Shown piece by piece: positions 1-9,673 of a DNA stretch of 49,204 nt. The notes beneath the pieces were generated by a model that worked only from the letters and a program-made list of their open reading frames with translations, was not told where the DNA came from and made no database searches. Numbering within the stretch: the stretch's first letter is position 1; each line of letters starts with the position of its first letter. Both the position numbers and the translations under genes were made by a program. This stretch comes from Pantoea eucrina (GTDB lineage Bacteria; Pseudomonadota; Gammaproteobacteria; Enterobacterales; Enterobacteriaceae): the NCBI RefSeq assembly GCF_002095385.1, contig NZ_MIPP01000026.1, forward strand, positions 1 through 49,204. The letters are read 5' to 3'.

Positions 1-3000
1 TTCACCTTATAGTCCGCCCGGTTTTCGATGTCGCGCCAGCCCAGCGTGCCCGTCTCCAGACGGTTTTTATCCGCCGTCGCCGTCGAGCCGATAACCGCGC
101 CGTTCAGCTGCGTGTGCCCTCCAGCCGTCACGTCAAAGCCGCCTTTCCCCGCGAACAGGCCGGTCTGCTCCTCCACGCTCTGCCAGGTGCTGTGCATCTT
201 ATCCCGGCTCAGGTTCACGTTCGCCGAGCCGGTCATCGACCCGAAGGTGAAGCTGCCCCCGGCGCTGGCGCTCTGCTGCTTCGAGTCGTAGCGGTCGCTG
301 TCCTGCTCGCTCGTCAGCGTCAGGTTGCGCGCCACGTCCGCCCTGATTTTTTCGCCGCTCACCTGCGCGCCCTGAAGCGTGGTGTCGTGCCCGCTTACCA
401 GCGTCACCTCACGGCCCGCGCTCACCTGCGTTTCCGTGTGGGTGACGCCGCTGCCCTGCTCGCTGCCTTTTGCCTTATTTGCGCTGGCGGAGACGCTGAT
501 GCCCCAGCCGCCCTGACCCGCGCCGATGCCGATGCCCGCCGTGCCGCCGTGGCTCTCGTTTTTACCCTCCAGCGACGAGGTGTTCGCGGCCGACAGCAGG
601 TTGAGGTCCCGGTTCGCCGACAGCAGCAGGTCTCTGCCCGCCTGCAGCTGGCTGCCCTGCACCGTCAGGTCACCACCGTGCCCTTTCACGCCGCTGCCGC
701 GCGCCACCACGCTCAGATTATCGCCCGCCGTCAGGCTGCTGCCCTGTGCGGTGCGCTGCTCGCTGCGCTGTGTGGAAGTGGAAGACTGGCTACCGTAAGA
801 GAGGCTGACGCCGATGGCGTTGTTGTTCTCCGGGCTGTCGCCCTGCGCCTCTGCCAGCCGGCCGGCCTGCACCGCCTGCACGCCGCTGAGCGCCGCTTTA
901 GTACCCTGCAGCGCCGCCAGCCGTCCGCTGTCGGCAGACTTCGCCTCCTGCACCGTCTGCGCCGCCGTGTTCAGCGCGCTGCCTGCCGTGCCGGAAAGCG
1001 CCAGCGTCAGGCCCGAGGTTTTCTGCTCCACCCGGTGCGTCTGGCTGCTCTGGTTTTCCGCTGCGGTGATGCTCACCTCGCGGCCGTCCAGCGTCAGGTT
1101 TTTGCCCGCGATAAGATCGGAGCCGTTGATATCCAGCCGGTTGCCCGCCGTCAGCGACACGCTGCCGTTCACGCTGCCCACGGTGCTGCCCTGGCTGGTC
1201 GTCTCCTGCGCGGTGTCGGTGGTTTTCAGGCTCTGTTTGCCGTAACTGAAGCCGATACCGCCGGTGCCGGAAAACCCGCTCTTTTTCTCCTGCGCCAGAT
1301 GCTGTTCACTGTTGCGTTCAGTCGCTCCGGTAACGCTGAGATCGTGGCCCGCCTGCAGAGAGAGATCGCCGGTACTCGCTATCTGGCTGCCCTGTACGCG
1401 CAGATCGTTGCCCGCCGCCACGGAAATAGTGTCGCCATTCAGCGAACTCCCCTGCGCCGTCTGACGCGAAATCTGGTCGCGTGTGGTTGTCGTGCTCTTC
1501 GACAGCCAGCCGCTGCTGCCCGTCGTCTTTTGCCGCTCGTCCAGATCCCGCGTGTTCTCGCCGTTTGTCAGTGTGACGTCATGTCCCGCGGTCAGCGCCA
1601 GCGCAACATCTGCCGACAGGGTGGCCGCGCGGGCATGAAGATCGTTGCCTGCCAGCAGCGAGAGATCGCCCTTGCTGACGACTTCGCTGCCGATCTCCTG
1701 CGTATTGCCCTGCTTCAGGCTGTTATCGCTATCCCAGACAAGCGTGTCCCGATTCGCCGTACTGACGGTATTGAGCGTCAGATCGCGTCCGGCCTTAATC
1801 ACCGTCTGGCTATTGTCGCCGCTGTTAACCACCTGCGCCGCCGTGAGAGTGATATCACGTCCGGCCTGCAGTATCAGCCGGCCGTCGTCGCCCTGCACGT
1901 ACATGCCTGCCACGCTATCCACCGTGGTCCGGTCGAACTGGTTCTCACCGTTCCGGCTGCTCACGCTGCGGGTTGTGCTGACGGTATTGATATCCCGTCC
2001 GGCGTGGGCGAGCAGCGAGTCGGTTGCCCCGATCACGCCGCCGATGTTATTGATATCTGCGCGGGCGAGAAGATCGACACTGGCGCCTTTGATCGTCCCC
2101 GCCATGTTGGTGATATTACCGGCGCTCAGCTTCACCACTTCGCGCCCGGCCAGCGTACCGCTGTTAAACAGGCCACCGCCCAGGTTCAGGTTGAGGTTGC
2201 GGCCCGCAATCAGCGCACCGCTGCCATCGACATCGTTTGGCTGAATGCGCGCATACACCTGCGGTACCAGCACCGTCTGGCTGGAGCCATTCGGCAGTCT
2301 GACCTGCGCATTAACCAGCCAGACAATATCTTTTGTCAGCAGTCCCATCTGCTCAGGCGTCAGCGCCACGCCTGGCGTCAGGTGATAGCGCTGACTAAAG
2401 GCGATAGCGTTGTTCATCAGCGCCTTGTACTGATCTTCGTCGTTGGTAAAGCCGCCCAGGTAGCGCTGCCCTGTCAGGTTCATGACCTGTTCCCGGATCA
2501 GCCGCTGCTCGTAATAGCCGTCACCCAGGCGCTTCAGTACGTTATCGCTGTTCTGCGTCAGGGCGTCCTGCATATAGTCGCTGCTCAGCCACTGCTTCTC
2601 CTGAGTAAAGCGCGGATCGGTCTCTACCAGATATTTCCCGCCGGGAGAGGGATTGGTTCTGAACAGGCTGTTGTCCGGCAGGCGCGTATCGGGCCCGACG
2701 ATGCGGATCACGCTCGCGTTCTCCCCCTGGCTGCCGGGCACATCAAAATGCTGGCCGGGTTTAAGCAGCGCGGCAATGTCAGGCATGCTGCCTGTGATAT
2801 GGGCATTCACGCCGCCCGCACGCCCCGTCGTGGCGTCGGTTCCCTCTGTGCTCTGTGGGACGAGCGAAAGGGGGTTGCCGCTCAGTTCACCGTGATCGAC
2901 CAGCTCTCCTGGCTTCAGGGCAATGGTCTCAATCACGTCCGGCGGCGTGTAATCCGATGTGCTGTCGCCCTGCTCGTCGCCACCTTTATGACGGATGCGC

Positions 3001-6000
3001 TTGTAGTGAGTCACCTTACCGACGTCAGTCGTGATTCGCTGGCCCGCCACCTCGACGTTATTGAGATCGCGCGCGTTTATTGTCAGCGTATTGCCCGCGA
3101 TAATCTGGCTCTTATCATTCAGCACGCGGTCAGCGTTTATCGTCAAATCACCGCCCGCGATAATCTTCGCCGGATCGCTTTCGGCGATCTGCGTCTCCTG
3201 CACCGTACGCGTGTAGTCATACTGGTAGAAGTTATCGTTATTGCTGCCGGTATTGCCTGGCGTGTTGAGATTAAGCAGTGAGTCGGCTGAGTTGCGGTCA
3301 ACAAAGACGCCCGGCTCGCCAGCTTTCCAGCGAACGGTATCGCCCGAGTGCTGATACCCGGTAATCGCCTCCGAAGACACGGTTACCAGCCCGGTGCTGA
3401 AACGATCGTTGACGTTATTGATTTCACCGGCAGCCATCTGCATGTTGCCCGCTGACTCGATGGTGGAGCTGTGATTATTGAGGGTGCCCGCTCTGCCGGT
3501 TGCCAGGCCGTCAGCATTCAGCTCACCGCCCAGCGCCATATCGCCGGCACTGTAGATCAGGCCGTGGTCACGATTGTTCAGCGTCTGCACGCCGATATCC
3601 ACCCGCTCACGTCCCGCCAGCGTGGCGGCAGTGCCGTTTTCCGCCAGGTTGTTGAAAATATCAGCCTGTACGCCAACGCTGTCGCCATAGATCCGGCCAC
3701 TGCCGGTATTGGTCAGCACCGACGCCTTCAGCAGCGTCTGTTTGCCGTCGATCAGCCCATAGTTGGTCAGCTGTCCGCTAAGCGTCAGCCAGTTCTGTCC
3801 GGCATTGATTTCGCCGGTGGCAGCGTTCAGCAGGTGGGGGGCGCGCAGATCGAGCTTGCCGCCCGCCAGCAGTTTACCGCTGTTGTCAACATCGCCTGCG
3901 GTTGTGAAGTTGAAATTGCCGTTGGCAATCATCTCGCCACGGTTGTTCAGGCTCTGCTGGCTGACCAGCGTGATGTCACCCAGGGAGAGGATCTGTCCGT
4001 CACCCGCCAGGCGATCGGCACGGATCGTTAGCGATCGGCCCGCTTTAAGGACGCCCTCCCGATTTTCCAGCGTCAGACTATTGCTCTGAGGCTGCGCCAC
4101 TCTGAAGCTGCGCAGGCGACTCTCCGGCGTCAGGTCATTGCTCTGCAGCAGCAGATCTTCTCCGGCCGAAATCGTACCCTGCCGGTTATCGACCGAGCCA
4201 CGGCTGCTGATGGTTAGTTGCCGATCGGCCAGTAACATGCCGCGCTGATTGAACACATCGTCGCTGTTGATCCGCAGGCTGGCCGCTTCAATCCCCTGCT
4301 GATCACCCTGAGTATCCTGATTGTTCAGCTGCAATGCGTTCAGCACGGCGTTCGCGCCGCTGCGAATCAGGCCGCCCGCATTGTCTATTATGCTCTGCGC
4401 ACTCACCAGCAGATCGCCAATGCTCTGGATCTCTCCGCCACGGTTATCCAGACGCGCCATTTCCAGCGAAGCCGCCTGCTCGCTGAGGATGCGCCCGCCG
4501 CTGCGGTTATCCACTTCACCACTCTGCAGCGTAAGATCGCCTTTCGCGCCCACGGTTCCGGCCTGATTGTCGATCGCGCCGCTGTGCAGATGAAGATCGC
4601 TAAGGCTGTAGAGGGTGCCGCTCTGGTTATCGATCGCCTCGCCGTGGCTGTCGATAAGCACGCTACCGCCCTGCAGCAGACCTGCCCGGTTGTTGAACGC
4701 AGAGTGCGTGTCGAGGCTGAGCTGCTCCTGTGCCACCAGCGTGCCAGCGACATTATTCAGGCCGCCAGCCGCCAGTTGCAACGCGTTTCCGCTCAGCGTC
4801 AGACCCTGCGTATTGTTTATCTGTCCGGCGCGGATAAGCATGTCGCCCTGGCTGATCACGCCGCCTTTTTCGCCGCTGTTCTGATTAAGCAGCGTCTCTG
4901 CGCCGATATCAAGCTGCGCACCGCTCTGGATAAGGCCGCCGTCACGATTATCGAGCGTATCGCCGCGCAGCGTCAGCGCCTGCTGCGCCGCCAGCTGGCC
5001 GTTACGGTTATCCAGTAAGCGGGCATCCACATGCCCGGTGTCGCTACTGACTATCCTGCCCTGACCGTTCTGCAGCGCATCCGCCGTGACGCGCAGCGTC
5101 TTACCCGCCCTCACAACGCCCTGCTGATTAGCCAGCTGTGCGCCTCGCAGACTGAGATCGCCTTCACTCGCGATAAAGCCCTGCCGGTTCGCCAGGCTGT
5201 CCGCGTTGATATCAATCTGCCGGGCCGAGGTGGTGCCGCTATCAAGATCGACATCGCCACCGCGCAGGGTGAGCTGACCATTTGAGCGCAGCGATCCCTT
5301 ACTGCCGCGCAGATTACCGGTGGTGATCGACAGTGTGCCACGGCCTGTATGGGTGATGTCACCCGACTGGTTAGCGATCGCAGCCGCATTGAGCGTCAGG
5401 TTGTCGCTGTTAGTCACGATACGGCCGCCCTGATTATTCAGGCTGCCCGCGAAACTAAGCGTGAGATCGTCACGCCCGGTTTGCAGGATCTGACCCTGCT
5501 GGCTGGAGAGATCGCGCGCCTGCAGGTTGAGCTTGCTGGCTGTCAGCGTGGCGCCATCGTTGTTCAGCATTTTTCCGGTGCGCGCGGTGAGCTGCTGCTG
5601 CGCGGTCAGGGTGCCGCTGCGCGTCGCGATATCGCCCTCGCGGGCGTCGAGCGTCAGGTTTTTACCCTCAGTACGGCTGCCGCTGAGGTCAATAGTCTGC
5701 CCGCGTGCGCTCAGGCTGCCGCCGGCCAGGTTTTTCCCCTGCGCGCGAAGCTGGCCCGTTGTCGTCAGGGTCAGATTGCCCGATTCACCAGGCCTGCCGT
5801 CATCCTGCACACCTGCCGCGAGAACGCCTGAAGCCGTGCTGTTGAGGCTGCCAGCCTGCAGCGTAACGTCATTGCGTGCCACAACAGAGCCGCGGTTCTG
5901 CACATCTGCCGCACTGGTTACCGACGCTTTTCCGCCAGAAAAGATCGTACCGCTGTTGCTGACCCCTTGCCGCGCGGCGAGCTGCAGATCGCTACGGCTC

Positions 6001-7004
6001 TGAATAGCGCCGCTGTTCTCAATGCGGCCATCAGCGGTGATAACCACCGAACCCGCCTGCGCGCCAATATTGCCCGCATTGCGAACGCCGACGCCCCTCT
6101 CCGTGCCGACCAGACGGATTTTTCCGGCATACATGCCGCCCAGGCTGGAGACATCAAGCGCCATCCGGGGTTCTGTAGCGGGCTCGTCGCTCTGCTTCGT
6201 GACCTGCTGGTGTGCGGCATCCACCTTGTTTCGTCCGGTGGTGACGCGAAGATCCCTGGCCCAGACGCTGGCATTGACCTTCACCGATCGGGCAATAATG
6301 TCGGTATAGTCCTGGCGTGAGCTGTCCATCCCCGCCCCTTCGACCACCACTTCACCGCGTTCAACGTTAAAGCCCGTCAGGTTGCCATTGTTGAGCTGCG
6401 CCTGTCCGGTGGTCAGGGTGCCGCGACTGGCATTGATAAATCCGCAGCCGTTGCAGGTGATCCCGGACGGGTTGGCGATAACGACCTGGGCTTTCTGACC
6501 CGCGACTTCAACAAAGCCGTTGAGGCGGCTGGGATTGCGTGAGTTAACCTCATTCAGGATCACTTTGGCTTCGCCCCGGGCCAGCCAGGGATTGCCGCTT
6601 ACCATCCCGCCGAGTCCGGTCTGAACGTTTTTGTGGGAGTTGTTGAGGATCGCTCCCCGCTTTCCGACATCAAACTGACTATACGTATTGCGGGAAACAC
6701 CGCCTGCGGAGGGCGTCTGGATATTGATCTGCGGCGTACCGCTGGCGCTGTTTATTATCGTGGGCCGCTGGCCGCCAGGCGCCTGTGCATCTGCCACAAT
6801 GGCGGCGCTGGCAGGCTGTATCACGCCCATCGCCAGCCAGAGACTAAAACATAATGCGCCGACTCGGCCAGTGAAGCTGCTAAGCGTGTGGCTGAGACCT
6901 GACGCGCGTGCGCTGCCGGCCCGGCCTGATTTAGCAATATCCGGCACCACCATCAGCATGCCGCGGACTGTGTTAAAAATCACGCGGTAGCGATTTTTGT
7001 TCAT
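1..7004 (-). CDS. cdiA: CdiA-type filamentous haemagglutinin exoprotein, partial (3' end beyond left edge)
   Basis: Giant two-partner-secretion exoprotein, exported by the CdiB pore and displayed as a filament that delivers a C-terminal toxin to neighbouring cells. I read the minus frame triplet by triplet from the ATG at 7004 to the window edge: 2334 codons with no stop. Residues 1-67 form a long ESPR-type signal peptide (basic start MNKNRYRVIF, hydrophobic core, ASA before the likely cleavage site). The TPS domain follows, with NPSGI at 178-182. After it come hundreds of residues of FHA-1 repeats (units like LDNRxGxL), a non-repeat central region (nt about 2220-3300, containing PQVYA), then FHA-2-like repeats (AGRDLTL-type units) to the edge. 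A ribosome-binding AAGGA precedes the start. The pretoxin region, toxin and immunity gene are not visible, so the CDI assignment rests on architecture and on cdiC/cdiB upstream. A non-CDI haemagglutinin remains possible. Confidence 0.9.
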   Translation of the reverse strand, partial: MNKNRYRVIFNTVRGMLMVVPDIAKSGRAGSARASGLSHTLSSFTGRVGALCFSLWLAMGVIQPASAAIVADAQAPGGQRPTIINSASGTPQINIQTPSAGGVSRNTYSQFDVGKRGAILNNSHKNVQTGLGGMVSGNPWLARGEAKVILNEVNSRNPSRLNGFVEVAGQKAQVVIANPSGITCNGCGFINASRGTLTTGQAQLNNGNLTGFNVERGEVVVEGAGMDSSRQDYTDIIARSVKVNASVWARDLRVTTGRNKVDAAHQQVTKQSDEPATEPRMALDVSSLGGMYAGKIRLVGTERGVGVRNAGNIGAQAGSVVITADGRIENSGAIQSRSDLQLAARQGVSNSGTIFSGGKASVTSAADVQNRGSVVARNDVTLQAGSLNSTASGVLAAGVQDDGRPGESGNLTLTTTGQLRAQGKNLAGGSLSARGQTIDLSGSRTEGKNLTLDAREGDIATRSGTLTAQQQLTARTGKMLNNDGATLTASKLNLQARDLSSQQGQILQTGRDDLTLSFAGSLNNQGGRIVTNSDNLTLNAAAIANQSGDITHTGRGTLSITTGNLRGSKGSLRSNGQLTLRGGDVDLDSGTTSARQIDINADSLANRQGFIASEGDLSLRGAQLANQQGVVRAGKTLRVTADALQNGQGRIVSSDTGHVDARLLDNRNGQLAAQQALTLRGDTLDNRDGGLIQSGAQLDIGAETLLNQNSGEKGGVISQGDMLIRAGQINNTQGLTLSGNALQLAAGGLNNVAGTLVAQEQLSLDTHSAFNNRAGLLQGGSVLIDSHGEAIDNQSGTLYSLSDLHLHSGAIDNQAGTVGAKGDLTLQSGEVDNRSGGRILSEQAASLEMARLDNRGGEIQSIGDLLVSAQSIIDNAGGLIRSGANAVLNALQLNNQDTQGDQQGIEAASLRINSDDVFNQRGMLLADRQLTISSRGSVDNRQGTISAGEDLLLQSNDLTPESRLRSFRVAQPQSNSLTLENREGVLKAGRSLTIRADRLAGDGQILSLGDITLVSQQSLNNRGEMIANGNFNFTTAGDVDNSGKLLAGGKLDLRAPHLLNAATGEINAGQNWLTLSGQLTNYGLIDGKQTLLKASVLTNTGSGRIYGDSVGVQADIFNNLAENGTAATLAGRERVDIGVQTLNNRDHGLIYSAGDMALGGELNADGLATGRAGTLNNHSSTIESAGNMQMAAGEINNVNDRFSTGLVTVSSEAITGYQHSGDTVRWKAGEPGVFVDRNSADSLLNLNTPGNTGSNNDNFYQYDYTRTVQETQIAESDPAKIIAGGDLTINADRVLNDKSQIIAGNTLTINARDLNNVEVAGQRITTDVGKVTHYKRIRHKGGDEQGDSTSDYTPPDVIETIALKPGELVDHGELSGNPLSLVPQSTEGTDATTGRAGGVNAHITGSMPDIAALLKPGQHFDVPGSQGENASVIRIVGPDTRLPDNSLFRTNPSPGGKYLVETDPRFTQEKQWLSSDYMQDALTQNSDNVLKRLGDGYYEQRLIREQVMNLTGQRYLGGFTNDEDQYKALMNNAIAFSQRYHLTPGVALTPEQMGLLTKDIVWLVNAQVRLPNGSSQTVLVPQVYARIQPNDVDGSGALIAGRNLNLNLGGGLFNSGTLAGREVVKLSAGNITNMAGTIKGASVDLLARADINNIGGVIGATDSLLAHAGRDINTVSTTRSVSSRNGENQFDRTTVDSVAGMYVQGDDGRLILQAGRDITLTAAQVVNSGDNSQTVIKAGRDLTLNTVSTANRDTLVWDSDNSLKQGNTQEIGSEVVSKGDLSLLAGNDLHARAATLSADVALALTAGHDVTLTNGENTRDLDERQKTTGSSGWLSKSTTTTRDQISRQTAQGSSLNGDTISVAAGNDLRVQGSQIASTGDLSLQAGHDLSVTGATERNSEQHLAQEKKSGFSGTGGIGFSYGKQSLKTTDTAQETTSQGSTVGSVNGSVSLTAGNRLDINGSDLIAGKNLTLDGREVSITAAENQSSQTHRVEQKTSGLTLALSGTAGSALNTAAQTVQEAKSADSGRLAALQGTKAALSGVQAVQAGRLAEAQGDSPENNNAIGVSLSYGSQSSTSTQRSEQRTAQGSSLTAGDNLSVVARGSGVKGHGGDLTVQGSQLQAGRDLLLSANRDLNLLSAANTSSLEGKNESHGGTAGIGIGAGQGGWGISVSASANKAKGSEQGSGVTHTETQVSAGREVTLVSGHDTTLQGAQVSGEKIRADVARNLTLTSEQDSDRYDSKQQSASAGGSFTFGSMTGSANVNLSRDKMHSTWQSVEEQTGLFAGKGGFDVTAGGHTQLNGAVIGSTATADKNRLETGTLGWRDIENRADYKV

Positions 7005-7016
7005 CTAATATCCTTA

Positions 7017-7544
7017 TCAGATTTGCGGTAACGCGGCGGCGAGCGGATGCTGCTGGCGCCACGTTTTTGCCGCTTTATGGGTCACGCGGCTGCCATGAAA
7101 GCTGAATACGCGCCTGCCGCGCTGCTCACCGCGGTGATCTAATGCCCGCCAGCAGGCATGAGGAAAGAGATCGCGCCGGATCAGGCGACTCATCGCTACG
7201 GTATGGCCAAATGGCGCGATCCAGTCGCAGCACCACATGCGTGTGCCACTGTTCCACGCGTCAGGCGGAAAATGGATAGCGGGCCGTGTAAGATAAAGCG
7301 CTTCGGCTTCTTCGTTCAGCCAGGCCCAGCTGAAGAAAAAAACCGGCGTACCGGCTTCAGCCACCAGCACATATTGTCGCTGTTTGATGATCGGCAGCAG
7401 CAGCGTCGGCAGGGCGTGCAGCGGCGCATCACGATGCAGCGGCGAGTGCATCCAGAGCCACACCGCCGATCCCAGTATTTCCGCTTCACTCTCTTCACCG
7501 CCCAGAATCAGCGGTGATTTAACCTCATACTTGCCTGCGCGCAT
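7017..7544 (-). CDS. cdiC: CdiC / HlyC-family toxin-activating lysine acyltransferase
   Basis: A 175-residue member of the RTX toxin acyltransferase family, which moves a fatty acyl chain from acyl-ACP to lysine side chains of a partner toxin in the cytoplasm. The family signatures are clear: WLWMHSPLHRD with the catalytic His at 37, and DWIAPFG with the catalytic Asp at 107; the spacing resembles HlyC. It sits between cdiB (2-nt gap) and cdiA (12-nt gap), so the three genes form one transcription unit, and its GGAGCT-like ribosome site lies in the cdiB tail. In known cdiBCAI loci this enzyme lipidates CdiA and helps it recognise target cells. That this copy acts on the adjacent CdiA is inferred from the linkage; no RTX toxin gene is in the window. 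Confidence 0.9.
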   Translation of the reverse strand: MRAGKYEVKSPLILGGEESEAEILGSAVWLWMHSPLHRDAPLHALPTLLLPIIKQRQYVLVAEAGTPVFFFSWAWLNEEAEALYLTRPAIHFPPDAWNSGTRMWCCDWIAPFGHTVAMSRLIRRDLFPHACWRALDHRGEQRGRRVFSFHGSRVTHKAAKTWRQQHPLAAALPQI

Positions 7545-7546
7545 TC

Positions 7547-9238
7547 TCAGTAGCTCCAGTTGAGGTTGAAGCCGAGCGTGACGCTGCTGGTGCGTAAACC
7601 GTCAGGCTTCGACAGCGGCGTCCCGATAAACAGGTCATAACCGGTATTCCAGGCCTGACCGCGCAGCCCCGCCACCCCGCCCGCCAGATGCTGGCCGGTC
7701 AGCAGCTCACTGCCCGCGCCGCCCACCTCGCCATAGTCCGCGCCCAGGTAGAACTCCTGTGCAGGCAGCGGCGTACTCCAGGCGATGTCATTGCGGACGA
7801 ACCAGCCGCGGCTCGCGTTCAGCGTGCGTTCGCCGTCGAAACCGCGCACAGTCCAGCGGTTACCTATCGAAAACTGCTCCTGCGGCGTGAGCGGCGTATT
7901 ACTCATCTGACGCAGGTATTGCGCACCGTAGCGAAAATGCTGGCTGCCGATGCTGAACGGCAGGCTGAACTGCGCATTGAGCTGAACGATTTTGCTCAGC
8001 GCCGTCGCCTCGCCGAAATACTCCTCGGGTGCGGGCTGGGCACCGAACCAGCGCGTGCCGCGCTGATAGCTGATGCCCGCATCCAGCGTCGCCTGGCGGA
8101 TATAGTGGCGGTGTTGCAGACCGATACGCCACGCCGCCGTCTGGCGATGCTGCACCTGAACTTCGGTGTCGTTGATATAGTTGCGGGTTTCGCGCGTCAG
8201 GACGTCATAGGTCAGCGAGGTTTTTTGCGAGCCGCTGCGATGCAGTACCCGGCTAAGCTGTAAATCGAGGCTCTGACTTTTTCCGCTATAGCGGTAGTCC
8301 TGATGGGTTCCGGCGACCGTCTGGTGATAGTCATAGTCGCTGGCCGTTGCGGAGAACATCCAGTATCCAAACGGCACCGAGTAGTGGCCGATGACGTTTT
8401 TGCTGCCTTTACCGCCTTTGCCCTGCAGATCGTGCGTGGCCGACAGATAAAAAAGATCGCTCAGCGCAAAAGGGTTATCGAGCGACAGCGTGACGCCACC
8501 CAGATAGCGTCCGGTGCTGCGCGTACCGGAATCATCCAGCGAGAGACCGAGGCGCCACATCTTTTTCTGCTGCCAGCGTACCTCTATATCGCTCTCGCCC
8601 GGCTGTTCACCGGGCACGACCGACATATCGGCTACCACGGTCGGCAGCCGCTGCAGGTTTTCCAGCCCCTGTTCGATATCACGCAAATCCAGCAGATTAC
8701 CGTCGCGGGCAGGAAATGCGCTGTAGAGCCACAGATAACGATCGCTACCCGGCGTCAGTCTGGCCTCCCGCACGTAACCGGGCAGGATCACCAGCCGTAG
8801 CGTGCCGCTGTTAAGGTCCTGCGAAGGTGCCAGCACCCGCGTAGTAACATAGCCATGATCAACCAGCCGGTTTTGCAGCGTACTCATCAGCAGATTAATG
8901 CCGCGCCCGCCCAGGCACTTTCCCTGCGCCTGGCTGGCAATAGCGTTAAGCGGCAGCCAGTGCGGCAGCGCCTGCTGCCCTTCAAGCACGATACGCGTGA
9001 GAGGAAAGCAGGGTTTTTCTGCAGGAAAAGAGAGGCGGCCAAAACCAGAAGCGGGCGGTGAAAGTCGCACATCAGGCGCTTTCGGCTCTATCTGCTGCTC
9101 CAGCGCCCGCTGGCGCTGTTGCTGCTGCCGGACCTGTTCACCTGCATCAGGCAAGGGCTCCGCAGTGGCCTCGCTGGTTATAAAAGCAGCAACCAGAAAA
9201 GAGAAACAGAGCGTAATTGATGTATCAGATGAAACCAT
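7547..9238 (-). CDS. cdiB: CdiB / ShlB-type two-partner-secretion outer-membrane transporter
   Basis: A 563-residue Omp85-superfamily protein that exports the CdiA partner across the outer membrane. Order: Sec signal peptide (about residues 1-26, ending TAEP), a Gln-rich plug-linker helix ([14 protein letters not shown]), POTRA domains in the first about 200 residues, then a 16-strand ShlB/FhaC barrel. The barrel shows VRGFDGE (the conserved VRGY/F-type motif of strand-folding loop L6) and a C-terminal aromatic strand ending in NLNWSY. Length is typical of the family. The start at 9238 is preceded by AAGGAT at good spacing. It is the first gene of the cdiB-cdiC-cdiA operon, which reads leftwards away from vgrG. 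Confidence 0.93.
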   Translation of the reverse strand: MVSSDTSITLCFSFLVAAFITSEATAEPLPDAGEQVRQQQQRQRALEQQIEPKAPDVRLSPPASGFGRLSFPAEKPCFPLTRIVLEGQQALPHWLPLNAIASQAQGKCLGGRGINLLMSTLQNRLVDHGYVTTRVLAPSQDLNSGTLRLVILPGYVREARLTPGSDRYLWLYSAFPARDGNLLDLRDIEQGLENLQRLPTVVADMSVVPGEQPGESDIEVRWQQKKMWRLGLSLDDSGTRSTGRYLGGVTLSLDNPFALSDLFYLSATHDLQGKGGKGSKNVIGHYSVPFGYWMFSATASDYDYHQTVAGTHQDYRYSGKSQSLDLQLSRVLHRSGSQKTSLTYDVLTRETRNYINDTEVQVQHRQTAAWRIGLQHRHYIRQATLDAGISYQRGTRWFGAQPAPEEYFGEATALSKIVQLNAQFSLPFSIGSQHFRYGAQYLRQMSNTPLTPQEQFSIGNRWTVRGFDGERTLNASRGWFVRNDIAWSTPLPAQEFYLGADYGEVGGAGSELLTGQHLAGGVAGLRGQAWNTGYDLFIGTPLSKPDGLRTSSVTLGFNLNWSY

Positions 9239-9299
9239 CAGACAATCCTTGTCACGTAAACTAAACGCAAATCTTATTAATTAATATAAAAATTGCCGC

Positions 9300-9329
9300 A
9301 TATTATTCACGAAAATGACCTGATAACAA
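9300..9329 (-). promoter_or_regulatory. Candidate sigma-70 promoter for cdiBCA
   Basis: On the minus strand a TTGTTA box (9324-9329) is followed after 18 bases by TAATAT (9300-9305), about 60 bases upstream of the cdiB start. Both boxes are imperfect and the region is AT-rich, so false matches are likely. Confidence 0.35.
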
Positions 9330-9624
9330 CGTCAGTATGGTTTTTTTTAAGCCAGATAATTTAGACTGATTAATCATTCTGCTAATTTTTCCGGGATGTA
9401 TGTTATGCAGCAGCGAGAGTAGAGAGAGGCAAAAAAGGGCCATTATTTACTGAAAGGCCGGACTGCTGGCAAAAGCGCATCCGTCTGCTGACTCAGGATA
9501 GGGGCGGAAAACCGAAAAAATCATGACCAGAGTCCGTTGCCCTGCAGGGTTCAATGCTTCTCCCCTGTCGGAATCAGAGCCAGAATTAAATCAAATTTTA
9601 CAATATACTAACCCTCTGTAATTA

Positions 9625-9653
9625 TTTACACTTGTCCTTATGGTTTGTAATGC
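9625..9653 (+). promoter_or_regulatory. Candidate vgrG promoter with overlapping dyad
   Basis: TTTACA (9625-9630), a 17-base spacer and TAATGC (9648-9653) end 20 bases before the vgrG ATG. A perfect dyad GTTTG-N6-CAAAC (9643-9658) covers the -10 box and could be a repressor site. No experimental support is visible. Confidence 0.45.
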
Positions 9654-9673
9654 CAAACTAAATAAGGATATCT

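Larger units (their letters stand above)
9239..9673. other. Divergent intergenic region between the CDI operon and the T6SS cargo operon
   Basis: These 435 bases carry no credible ORF. They are AT-rich, strikingly so next to cdiB (TTATTAATTAATATAAAAATT) and again just before vgrG. They must hold the promoters of both leftward cdiB and rightward vgrG; candidate boxes are listed separately. Such AT-rich islands are typical H-NS targets, but H-NS control here is only inferred. Confidence 0.7.

Noticed and set aside
114..3281. A 1055-codon open frame on the plus strand
   Set aside because: It is exactly in antisense register with cdiA codons. GC-rich repeat codons rarely produce stops on the other strand; the protein is Arg/Ala/Gln-rich nonsense while the minus strand reads as a clean haemagglutinin.
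4403..5018. Possible CRISPR-like or tandem DNA repeats in the cdiA region
   Set aside because: The periodic pattern comes from degenerate protein repeats of the FHA-1 stalk; the DNA units vary in length and sequence and there are no unique spacers.
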